DNA of 10,264 nt from Desulfobacterales bacterium. Lineage in GTDB: Bacteria > Desulfobacterota > Desulfobacteria > Desulfobacterales > SpSt-501. The position numbers and the translations under genes are program-made. This document shows positions 1-5,523 of this stretch, one piece after another. Location of the stretch: NCBI GenBank assembly GCA_025454275.1, contig JALOOS010000054.1, positions 1 through 10,264 of the forward strand. Reading direction: 5' to 3'. The first letter of the stretch is position 1. Each line of letters begins with the position of its first letter. Under the pieces are notes generated by a model. The model saw only the letters and a list, made by a program, of their open reading frames with translations, was not told the origin of the DNA and did not search any database.

Positions 1-26
1 GACATCTTCGGCAGCGGGTCGGACGG

Positions 27-58
27 GCCGGGATTTCGGCCTCCTTCGGATTCCCGGC
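27..58. repeat. Inverted repeat with 7-bp perfect arms
   Basis: GCCGGGA at 27-33 is the exact reverse complement of TCCCGGC at 52-58, leaving an 18-base loop that can fold a little further (TCC/GGA). It lies in the non-coding end region and is not followed by a T tract on either strand. It could be a fragment of a dispersed intergenic repeat or a structured transcript end; nothing here decides between these. Confidence 0.35.
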
Positions 59-64
59 ATCATA

Positions 65-109
65 ACCGATTTCGGGGTAATCGCAAATCAGTATCCATCC
101 CGAAACGGT
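65..109. repeat. Inverted repeat, near-perfect 11/12-base arms
   Basis: ACCGATTTCGGG at 65-76 pairs with CCCGAAACGGT at 99-109. The arms are exact complements apart from one unpaired A at position 69, and the loop is 22 bases of AT-richer sequence. This is the strongest stem in the non-coding end region. It may be a transcript-end structure for the hydrogenase operon or an operator for a gene beyond the left edge. No T tract follows, so a Rho-independent terminator is not supported. Confidence 0.45.
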
Positions 110-114
110 GGATA

Positions 115-159
115 GCGGCCCCGTTTTAGGCCGCAGCGATGTCGCCGCCGCAGGCGGTG
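115..159 (-). terminator. Two adjacent GC-rich hairpins downstream of the last gene
   Basis: Reading downstream from the stop codon of the cytidylate-kinase-like gene, the transcript first meets a stem of CCGCC/GGCGG (145-149 with 153-157, extendable by a G-T and a C-G pair) and then a perfect GCGGCC/GGCCGC stem (115-120 with 129-134, 8-base loop). They lie about 70-115 bases after the stop. Neither is followed by a U-rich tract, so they are only candidates for a Rho-assisted or RNA-stabilising transcript end. Confidence 0.25.
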
Positions 160-228
160 TGGGGCACCGTTGCGGATGGCGACGAGCGGGAACGCCGGCG
201 GCGGGCGAAGGTGGCGGGTGCCGGCCCT

Positions 229-981
229 TCAGCGGGTCTCCTCATCGGCAAACTTCTTCCGGAACGCCCGCGAGACCAGCTCCGCCGCGAGGCCCGGTGA
301 GTGGATATGGTCGCAGTTGATGACCATGTCGAACTCGTAGGGGCTTGCGTCCTTTTTTGCGAAGGCCTTCTTGAAGAAGGCCCGCTGCTCGCGGTCGATC
401 TTGGCCAGGGTGGCGGAGGCCTCCGCCTCGCTCACCTTCAGCAGGGCGGCCAGTCGGCGGATCCGGAATTCGTCCGAGCAGATGAAGCGCACCGCCAGCA
501 CCCGGTCGCGCGGCAGAATCAGGTGGGCCCCACGTCCGACGAAGATCGTCGACTCCGTGGCGGCGAGCGCCAGAATGGCGCCGACCAGGCTGCGCATATA
601 GTCGCCCATCACGAAGGATTTCTCCCCGAAGAGCATGGCCGACAGCTCGACGGTCTTGCCCGGGTAGATCTCGTCGAAGAACTGTACGGTCTCCTTGTCC
701 AGGCCGGTCTCGCCGGTCATGCGTTCGAGGATTTCGCGGTCGGCGACGCGCAGGCGCAGCTTGCGGCCGAGGAGGTCGGCGATTTCGAGCGCCCCCACCC
801 CGATCTTGCGCGAAAAACAGATGCAGGGGGGGATCTGCAGCGGGGCCCCTTTCTGCTGCGCCAGCTTCCGGCGGCGGGATTCCCACTCGCGCACGAACTG
901 CGACACCATCTCTCCGGCCTCGGGCCGCTTCTTGGCATACGTGCCGGGGACATAAGGGGTTACGGATCGGAGCAGTGCCAT
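229..981 (-). CDS. Cytidylate-kinase-like family protein (Cytidylate_kin2 type)
   Basis: A 250-residue soluble protein resembling the Cytidylate_kin2 group of nucleoside-monophosphate-kinase-like P-loop proteins. Seen in order: an unusual charged N-terminal extension of about 50 residues; the phosphate-loop region SRKIGVGALEIADLL (58-72), where the family normally has a GSGG-type loop; ADREILERM (80-88); FVGRGAHLIL (147-156); an Arg-rich lid-like region RFICSDEFRIRRL (165-177); and a C-terminal segment with DREQR and FDMVINCDHI (217-226). ATG 981 is preferred because GGGAGGTG lies five bases upstream; an in-frame TTG at 1011 has no comparable site. The start lies inside hoxW, so the two are probably translationally coupled. 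The substrate cannot be told from sequence, and true CMP kinase activity is doubtful since the loop lacks the usual GKG/GKT lysine. Its place as last gene of a hydrogenase operon is the main hint to its job, possibly regulatory or in cofactor handling. Confidence 0.85.
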   Translation of the reverse strand: MALLRSVTPYVPGTYAKKRPEAGEMVSQFVREWESRRRKLAQQKGAPLQIPPCICFSRKIGVGALEIADLLGRKLRLRVADREILERMTGETGLDKETVQFFDEIYPGKTVELSAMLFGEKSFVMGDYMRSLVGAILALAATESTIFVGRGAHLILPRDRVLAVRFICSDEFRIRRLAALLKVSEAEASATLAKIDREQRAFFKKAFAKKDASPYEFDMVINCDHIHSPGLAAELVSRAFRKKFADEETR

Positions 982-1511
982 CTTACACCTCCCTCGGGTT
1001 GATCGGCCCAACGCCGGTGGTCAGCATGCGGCCGAATCAGACCCAGGACAAGCTCGGCCGCGGGATCGACGAGGCCTGCCGCCGCCGGCGACAGCCCCTG
1101 CACAAGATCGAAACGCTCCCCTCTCAACGAGACGAGAAAACTTTCGGGCGCCCGGCCGGCCGCCGCCGCGAGCAGCCAGAGAAACCCCTCCGGCGGCAGG
1201 CAGTGGGTGAGCCGGGAGGAGAACCGCGCCTGCGGTTCAATCCGGGTGCAGACGATCTCCCGGGGCTCGGACGGCACATGGGCGTCGAGGAAGATCAATC
1301 GGTCGCAGACCCCGATCTCCATCACGAACTCCGGCACCAGCTGCCGGACGAAGATCAGGGCGATTTCCGCCCCGCTCCCACCCCGCTCCAGCGTGCTCTC
1401 CTCGATGGGCGCAAGTCCCAAATCCCTTTGCAGCCGTTCGATGACGTGCCGGGCGACGCCGTCGTCGCCCCGATCCGGGTTGCCGATGCCGATCACCCAT
1501 TGCCGCCCCAT
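960..1511 (-). CDS. hoxW: [NiFe] hydrogenase maturation endopeptidase HoxW-like
   Basis: A 183-residue cytoplasmic protease of the HyaD/HybD/HoxW family, which removes the C-terminal tail of the hydrogenase large subunit once nickel has been inserted. The N-terminal signature GIGNPDRGDDG (8-18) is intact. By family comparison the nickel-sensing ligands should be Asp17, Asp76 in FLDAH, and His103 in LTHCLPPEGF. The ATG at 1511 follows GGGAGG at good spacing, 18 bases after the hoxH stop, so it is cotranscribed with its presumed substrate. The last 22 bases overlap the start of the next gene. The tail after about residue 160 is Arg/His/Trp-rich and not obviously conserved. It is most likely specific for HoxH of this operon, since HoxH carries a cleavable tail. 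Confidence 0.93.
   Translation of the reverse strand: MGRQWVIGIGNPDRGDDGVARHVIERLQRDLGLAPIEESTLERGGSGAEIALIFVRQLVPEFVMEIGVCDRLIFLDAHVPSEPREIVCTRIEPQARFSSRLTHCLPPEGFLWLLAAAAGRAPESFLVSLRGERFDLVQGLSPAAAGLVDPAAELVLGLIRPHADHRRWADQPEGGVRWHCSDP
986..993 (-). promoter_or_regulatory. Ribosome binding site that sets the kinase-like gene start
   Basis: The minus strand reads GGGAGGTG followed by TAAG and then ATG at 981. This is a strong Shine-Dalgarno match at normal spacing and lies inside the last codons of hoxW. It supports ATG 981 over the upstream TTG 1011 and suggests that ribosomes finishing hoxW can restart here. Confidence 0.75.
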
Positions 1512-1529
1512 GTCAGCCTCCCTGCGCCG

Positions 1530-2957
1530 TCACCGTGCGATGCGCTCCCGCACCCGGCCGTCCGCGCCCAGCAGCACCACCTCCAGGGGCATCCGGCCGA
1601 TGGCGTGGGTGGAGCAGGAGAGGCAGGGGTCGTAGCAGCGCACGGCGGCCTCCACCCGGTTCAGCATCCCCTCCGCCACCGACGGCCCGCGCACGAAGGC
1701 CTTCGCGACGCTCTCCACCGCCCGGTTCATGGCCCAGTTGTTGTGGCCGGTGGCCACGATCAGGTTGGCGCGGGAGATGAGGCCGTTTTCATCCACGCTG
1801 TAGTCGTGGATCAGGGTGCCGCGCGGGGCCTCGATGGCGGCAATCCCCCGGCTGCCGGGCCGGGCCGGGCCCGGGGCAACGATATCGGTGGAGAGAATCT
1901 CCGGCTCGGAGAGCAGCTCCTCGATGCGCTCGAGCGCGTAGATCAGCTCGATCAGCCGCGCATAGTGGTAGAAAAGCGATCCTTCCACCGGGCGGCCCTC
2001 CCCAAGCTGCCGGAAGCGCTGGAACTCCTCCTGGGCGAGGGGGGTGGGGACGCCGGCGACCACGTTCAGCCGGGCGAGGGGCCCCACGCGGTAGGCGCCC
2101 TGCGGCCAGCCCTGCTTGCGGTAGAAGGGAAATTTCAGGAACGACCAGGGCTCCACGTGCTCGGCGACGTTCGCAAGGTAGTCCCGGGGGGGGAACTGCT
2201 CGATGCGCCGTCCCTCGCGGTCGCAGATGCGGATCTCCCCGTCGTAGAGGGCCAGGCGTCCCTGCGGATCGACCATCCCCATGTAGCTGGAGGGAAAGGC
2301 GGCGAAGCGCGCGGCCAGATCACGGTGCTTTTCGACCCAGGCCTTGAGCAGCGCCACCCCTTCCAGGGCGACCTCGATCTGGGTGTCGATTTCAGCGGCC
2401 ATCGCATCGCGGTCCACCCGGCTGAGGGGGGCGTTGACCCCGCCCGGGACGGCGATGTTCGGGTGGACCCGTTTGCCGCCCAGCCGCTCGATGATCTGCT
2501 GGCCGAACCGGCGCAGGCCGACGGCTTTCAAGGCCAGCTTCGGGTCGGCATCGATCAGGCCGAAGACGTTGCGGACGGCCGGGTCGGCATCGAATCCCAA
2601 CACCAGGTCCGGACCGGCGAGGTAGAAGAAGTGCATCCCGTGGGACTGGACGAACTGCGCCATGTGCAGGAGCTCCCGCAGGAGCAGGGCCGGCCGCGGG
2701 GGGGTGGCCCCCAGGATGGCGTCGCCGCTCTTGGCCGCGGCCAGGTGGTGGCTGACCGGGCAGATGCCGCAGATGCGCTGGGTGATCTGCGGCATCTCGA
2801 AGTAGGGCCGGCCCTCGCTGAATTTTTCGAGCCCCCGGAATTCATCGACGTGGAGGTAGGTCTTATCGACCTCCCCCGCGCTGTCCAGGTGAATCGTGAT
2901 GCGGGCATGGCCCTCGATCCGGGTGACGGGTTCGATGGTTATTTTTTTGGCGGTCAT
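1530..2957 (-). CDS. hoxH: [NiFe] hydrogenase large subunit HoxH
   Basis: The 475-residue catalytic subunit that binds the Ni-Fe(CN)2CO site and splits or forms H2. Visible motifs: RIEGHARITI (13-22); the L1 motif RICGICPVSHH (61-71) with Cys63 and Cys66; APRGTLIHDY (377-386); and the C-terminal DPCLSCSTHA (443-452) with Cys445 and Cys448. All four nickel ligands are present, so an active site is expected. By analogy with other HoxH proteins the maturation protease should cut after His451 and release a 24-residue tail. Length and motifs fit the NAD-linked HoxH/HydL group (group 3d-like) rather than membrane uptake enzymes, and no signal peptide or Tat-exported partner is present, so it acts in the cytoplasm. 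ATG 2957 has GGAGGT five bases upstream. It is separated from hoxY by an unusually long, repeat-bearing spacer, while hoxW follows after 18 bases. Confidence 0.97.
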   Translation of the reverse strand: MTAKKITIEPVTRIEGHARITIHLDSAGEVDKTYLHVDEFRGLEKFSEGRPYFEMPQITQRICGICPVSHHLAAAKSGDAILGATPPRPALLLRELLHMAQFVQSHGMHFFYLAGPDLVLGFDADPAVRNVFGLIDADPKLALKAVGLRRFGQQIIERLGGKRVHPNIAVPGGVNAPLSRVDRDAMAAEIDTQIEVALEGVALLKAWVEKHRDLAARFAAFPSSYMGMVDPQGRLALYDGEIRICDREGRRIEQFPPRDYLANVAEHVEPWSFLKFPFYRKQGWPQGAYRVGPLARLNVVAGVPTPLAQEEFQRFRQLGEGRPVEGSLFYHYARLIELIYALERIEELLSEPEILSTDIVAPGPARPGSRGIAAIEAPRGTLIHDYSVDENGLISRANLIVATGHNNWAMNRAVESVAKAFVRGPSVAEGMLNRVEAAVRCYDPCLSCSTHAIGRMPLEVVLLGADGRVRERIAR

Positions 2958-2962
2958 ATCTT

Positions 2963-2968
2963 ACCTCC
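2963..2968 (-). promoter_or_regulatory. Ribosome binding site of hoxH
   Basis: GGAGGT on the minus strand, five bases before ATG 2957. It gives hoxH its own strong initiation site after the 172-bp spacer, so translation here need not depend on ribosomes arriving from hoxY. Confidence 0.8.
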
Positions 2969-3009
2969 AAAATAGGGAGCATCGCATTGCGTTGTGAGCC
3001 ATTAAGAAA

Positions 3010-3041
3010 GGGTTCAAGGGGTCCAGGGTTCGAGGGTTCAA
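3010..3041 (+). repeat. Four tandem octamers, consensus GGGTTCRA
   Basis: Four head-to-tail 8-base units fill this stretch exactly: GGGTTCAA (3010), GGGGTCCA (3018), GGGTTCGA (3026) and GGGTTCAA (3034). The first and last units are identical and the middle ones differ by one or two bases. The array lies in the hoxY-hoxH spacer and faces a second array in opposite orientation 49 bases away. Confidence 0.8.
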
Positions 3042-3090
3042 GCCAACAGCGCAGGTCTTTAAAGATGCCCCTTTTCGTTTTTTGGTTCAC

Positions 3091-3122
3091 TCGGAACCTC
3101 GACCCCTTGGAACCTGGAACCC
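3091..3122 (-). repeat. Four tandem octamers in opposite orientation
   Basis: On the minus strand four 8-base units follow each other: GGGTTCCA, GGTTCCAA, GGGGTCGA and GGTTCCGA (3122 down to 3091). They are variants of the unit at 3010-3041 but inverted. In the hoxY-hoxH transcript the two arrays can pair around a common core AAGGGGTC, giving an imperfect stem of about 20 pairs. A small extra hairpin, GGTTC (3084-3088) with GAACC (3094-3098), sits at its inner edge. Confidence 0.75.
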
Positions 3123-3129
3123 TCGTTTT

Positions 3130-3675
3130 TCAGTCATACCTCAGATGCTCCCGCGGCAGCACGGTCGGGATCCGGCCGGCGAGGAGCTCCGAGAACAGGT
3201 AATAAAAGTCATCGGCGCGCGGGGGGCAGCCGGGCAAAAAGATGTCCACCTTCACGACCTCGCCCACCCCGGTCACGGTCTCGAGCGGGCGGCCGAGCTC
3301 CTCTGAATCGGGGATCCGGCCGTTGACCGTGCTTTCGGACTCCAGGTAGGCGCGCGCGAGCGCGGCCCGGGTGCCGACCAGGTTGCGGGCGGCGACGATG
3401 CCACCGAAGGTGGCGCAGTCCCCCACCGCGACGAGGTAGCGGCAGCGCGCGCGCATGCGCCGGGCGACCTCGATGTTATGCGTATTGCTGACCGCGCCGG
3501 TCAGGACGCCGACAATGACGCCGGCCGGGGGCGGGTGCTTGAGGTCGGTGACCGGGCTCGATGTGAAGGCCACATGGTGCAGGAGCGCCACGAGGCGTTC
3601 GTCCAGGTCCAGCAGCGACATGTGGCACCCCGCACAGGCGGCCAGCCAGTCGGTGGCGATCGATACCTTTGCCAT
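3130..3675 (-). CDS. hoxY: [NiFe] hydrogenase small subunit HoxY
   Basis: The 181-residue small subunit that holds the proximal [4Fe-4S] cluster next to the Ni-Fe site and passes electrons to the diaphorase part. The four expected ligands are seen: Cys14 and Cys17 in CAGCHMSLLDLDE, Cys87 in VAVGDCATFGG, and Cys150 in FLPGCPPR. The lack of a Tat signal and of the medial and distal cluster region is normal for the short cytoplasmic HoxY type. ATG 3675 is preceded by AAGGAG and lies 15 bases after the stop of the NuoG-like gene. One oddity is LTGAVSN at 58-64: HoxY-type proteins as I recall them have Glu in an EGxV context where this one has Thr59. Confidence 0.96.
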   Translation of the reverse strand: MAKVSIATDWLAACAGCHMSLLDLDERLVALLHHVAFTSSPVTDLKHPPPAGVIVGVLTGAVSNTHNIEVARRMRARCRYLVAVGDCATFGGIVAARNLVGTRAALARAYLESESTVNGRIPDSEELGRPLETVTGVGEVVKVDIFLPGCPPRADDFYYLFSELLAGRIPTVLPREHLRYD

Positions 3676-3690
3676 GGCAGCGTCTCCTTT

Positions 3691-5472
3691 TCAAAACGGG
3701 CGATGCGCGGGCGGCCCCGCCGCTGGCGGGCCGGCGCCGGCCTCCATGCCGAGCGTTTCAGCCAGCCGGCCCAGAATGTCCCAATCCGGCCGCGACCGGC
3801 CGGAGGGCGGCAGGGCGGCATGCGCCCGGACCAGGACCCCTTCCGTGTTGGTGAGGGTGCCCGAGCGCTCCAGCCAGCCCGCCATCGGCAGGACCAGGTC
3901 GGCCCGTTCGGTGAGCGGCGATTCGTAGCTGGCCTGGACGATGACGAAGGTCCGGGGGGCGACCGTCGACGCCAGGGCGTCCATGGTGCCGTTCTCCTCG
4001 CCGGAGATGATGAAAAGGGTGTCGCACCCGGCCGGGTCGAGCGGGCCGCTCGCCCCCAGCGCGGTGGCGGTCAGCGTGTTGACCCCGGGGTGGAGCGCAA
4101 GGAACCGGGCCCGGCCGGCCAGCCGCTGAAGCGTCCGGATGTCGTGCCGCTCCAGGTCGCTGCCGTAGACGACCATCGGGCGCGCGGCCGCTCCCAGCGC
4201 GTCCACGGCCACCTCGAGCTCCCGGGGGCCGACGTGCAACCCGGCGAAGGCCGAGAGCTCCGCCGCCCGTTTTCCGGCCGTGATCAGCCGCGCCCCGCGG
4301 TCCACCGCCCGCTTGATCATGAATGCGGCGACCGGATGGTCCGTGCTCGGGTCGGCGCCCGCGACGAGGATGGCGTCGCATCCCGGCAGATCGATCAGGC
4401 GTCCGCCTTCCGCCGACGGGAAGCGGTGACAGACTCCGCCGACGACGCCCCTCTGCGCGGCGTGCAGGGCGGCGATGAAAATCCGTTTCATCAGCCGGAT
4501 CGCCTCGTTCGTCACGCGGGTCGTGGTCATCAGCCCCAGGCGTCGGGGGTCGGACTGCTTCAGCCGCTCGGCCGCGGCGGCCAGCGCCGTTTCCCAGCTC
4601 ACGGCGCGCCGCTCGCCGTTTCCGCCCAGCCACGGGTCGAGAACCCGCCGGCGGGAATCCTCCAGAGCCTCGAACCGCCCCCGGCGGCAGAGCAGCCCCT
4701 GGTTGACCGCTGCCTCCCACAGGCTTTCCAGCCGCACCGCGCGGCCGCGGTGCATGACCACGCTCAGCCCGCATCCCAGGCTGCACTGGCTGCAGGTGGT
4801 GGCGATGCGCTCGAGCTCGGCCGGCCGCGCCATGAAGGCGCTGTGTTTGCCGATCAGGGCGCCGGTCGGGCAGACGTCGACGCAGGTCCCGCAGCCGACG
4901 CAGCTCGAATCGGCGAGCGGCACGTCCATGTCGGCGCAGAGCATGGTGAGGGCCCCGCGCTGCCGCAGGTCCAGGGTGTGGTTCCCGACCAGCTCGGCGC
5001 AGGCCCTGACGCAGCGACGACAGAGCACGCAGCGGTTGTGGTCCAACAGATGGTACGCGGGGGAGGCGTCCACCGGGAAGCGCTCGCGGTAGGTGGGATA
5101 GATGAAATGGTCCAGACCGTAGCGGTAGCCGAGGCTCTGCAGCTCACAGTCGCCGCTCATGGGGCAGGTCATGCAGAAGTGGTTGCGCTCGGAGAAGATC
5201 AGCTCGAGAACGAAACGGCGCGCCGCCACCACCTTGGGCGACTCGGTCTGGATCTCCATGCGGTCGGCCGCGGGGAAGGTGCATGCGGGCTGGAGGGTCC
5301 GCTGCCCGGCCACCTCCACCAGGCAGACCCGGCAGGCGCCGGCCGGTGCGAGCGCCGGGTGGTGGCAGAGGGTGGGAATGTCGATGCCGGCCGCGCGGGC
5401 CGCCTCCAGGATGGTCTGCCCGGCCTGCGCGGAGACTTTTCGGTCGTTGATCGTGATCGTCATCGTGCCCAT
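3691..5472 (-). CDS. NuoG/HoxU-like iron-sulfur subunit with shortened molybdopterin-oxidoreductase domain
   Basis: A 593-residue electron-wiring subunit between diaphorase and hydrogenase. Domains in order: plant-type [2Fe-2S] domain with Cys36, 47, 50, 64; NuoG-type [4Fe-4S] site His98-x-Cys100-x2-Cys103-x5-Cys109; two ferredoxin-like [4Fe-4S] sites at Cys148/151/154/158 and Cys191/194/197/201; an N7-type cluster at Cys227/230/234/262; then about 300 residues resembling molybdopterin oxidoreductases but with no recognisable C-terminal dinucleotide-binding domain. A classical HoxU ends after the ferredoxin sites at about 240 residues, while E. coli NuoG has about 900, so this is an intermediate architecture. 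No Sec (in-frame TGA) and no evident Cys or Ser metal ligand equivalent was recognised, so the pterin domain is probably structural. ATG 5472 follows GGGAGG; a second ATG at 5463 is possible. HydA of bifurcating hydrogenases is the closest functional analogue. Confidence 0.92.
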   Translation of the reverse strand: MGTMTITINDRKVSAQAGQTILEAARAAGIDIPTLCHHPALAPAGACRVCLVEVAGQRTLQPACTFPAADRMEIQTESPKVVAARRFVLELIFSERNHFCMTCPMSGDCELQSLGYRYGLDHFIYPTYRERFPVDASPAYHLLDHNRCVLCRRCVRACAELVGNHTLDLRQRGALTMLCADMDVPLADSSCVGCGTCVDVCPTGALIGKHSAFMARPAELERIATTCSQCSLGCGLSVVMHRGRAVRLESLWEAAVNQGLLCRRGRFEALEDSRRRVLDPWLGGNGERRAVSWETALAAAAERLKQSDPRRLGLMTTTRVTNEAIRLMKRIFIAALHAAQRGVVGGVCHRFPSAEGGRLIDLPGCDAILVAGADPSTDHPVAAFMIKRAVDRGARLITAGKRAAELSAFAGLHVGPRELEVAVDALGAAARPMVVYGSDLERHDIRTLQRLAGRARFLALHPGVNTLTATALGASGPLDPAGCDTLFIISGEENGTMDALASTVAPRTFVIVQASYESPLTERADLVLPMAGWLERSGTLTNTEGVLVRAHAALPPSGRSRPDWDILGRLAETLGMEAGAGPPAAGPPAHRPF

Positions 5473-5523
5473 GGGATGCCCTCCCTTCGGGGTGGCGAGG
5501 GTTGTGACGCGGAATCCGGCCGC

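Larger units (their letters stand above)
1..228. other. Intergenic region after the operon, no supported gene
   Basis: No convincing coding region lies here. The stretch follows the stop codon of the cytidylate-kinase-like gene. It contains four inverted repeats in close succession (27-58, 65-109, 115-134 and 143-159), and bases 61-110 are less GC-rich than the flanking genes. No run of T follows any of the stems on either strand, so none is a textbook intrinsic terminator. A minus-strand frame opens with tandem ATGs at 63 and 60 and stays open to the left edge, but it has no ribosome binding site and too little sequence to judge. Confidence 0.6.
2958..3129 (-). other. hoxY-hoxH spacer with repeat-based stem-loop
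   Basis: All other junctions in the operon are 51 bases or less or overlap; this one is 172 bases. Between the two octamer arrays lies AT-richer sequence with A and T runs. No clear -35/-10 or -24/-12 promoter was found by eye. The structure may adjust the ratio of hoxH to upstream genes by RNA processing or pausing, or it may be an inserted intergenic repeat element without function. No small reading frame here is convincing. Confidence 0.6.

Noticed and set aside
1..60. A minus-strand gene starting at the tandem ATGs 63/60 and leaving the window on the left
   Set aside because: Only about 20 codons are visible, there is no ribosome binding site, and the reading is Arg/Pro-rich as expected of non-coding GC-rich DNA.
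982..1011. TTG at 1011 as the start of the cytidylate-kinase-like gene
   Set aside because: ATG 981 has a strong GGGAGGTG site, and the TTG would add ten residues that merely translate that site region.
975..2975. A plus-strand open frame of 666 codons opposite hoxH and hoxW
   Set aside because: Same cause: it mirrors genes with intact catalytic motifs and has no recognisable family features.
2863..3090. A 75-codon minus-strand frame across the hoxY-hoxH spacer and the start of hoxH
   Set aside because: Most of it is the octamer repeat and an out-of-frame reading of the hoxH start; there is no good ribosome binding site.
3010..3122. The octamer arrays as a CRISPR array or intrinsic terminator
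   Set aside because: The units are 8 bases with no spacers, so it is not CRISPR; the stem is imperfect with a long loop and no T tract, so an intrinsic terminator is not supported.
3691..5472. The NuoG-like protein as a formate dehydrogenase catalytic subunit
   Set aside because: No in-frame TGA or evident Cys metal ligand, and the C-terminal cofactor-binding domain is missing; its neighbours are hydrogenase subunits.
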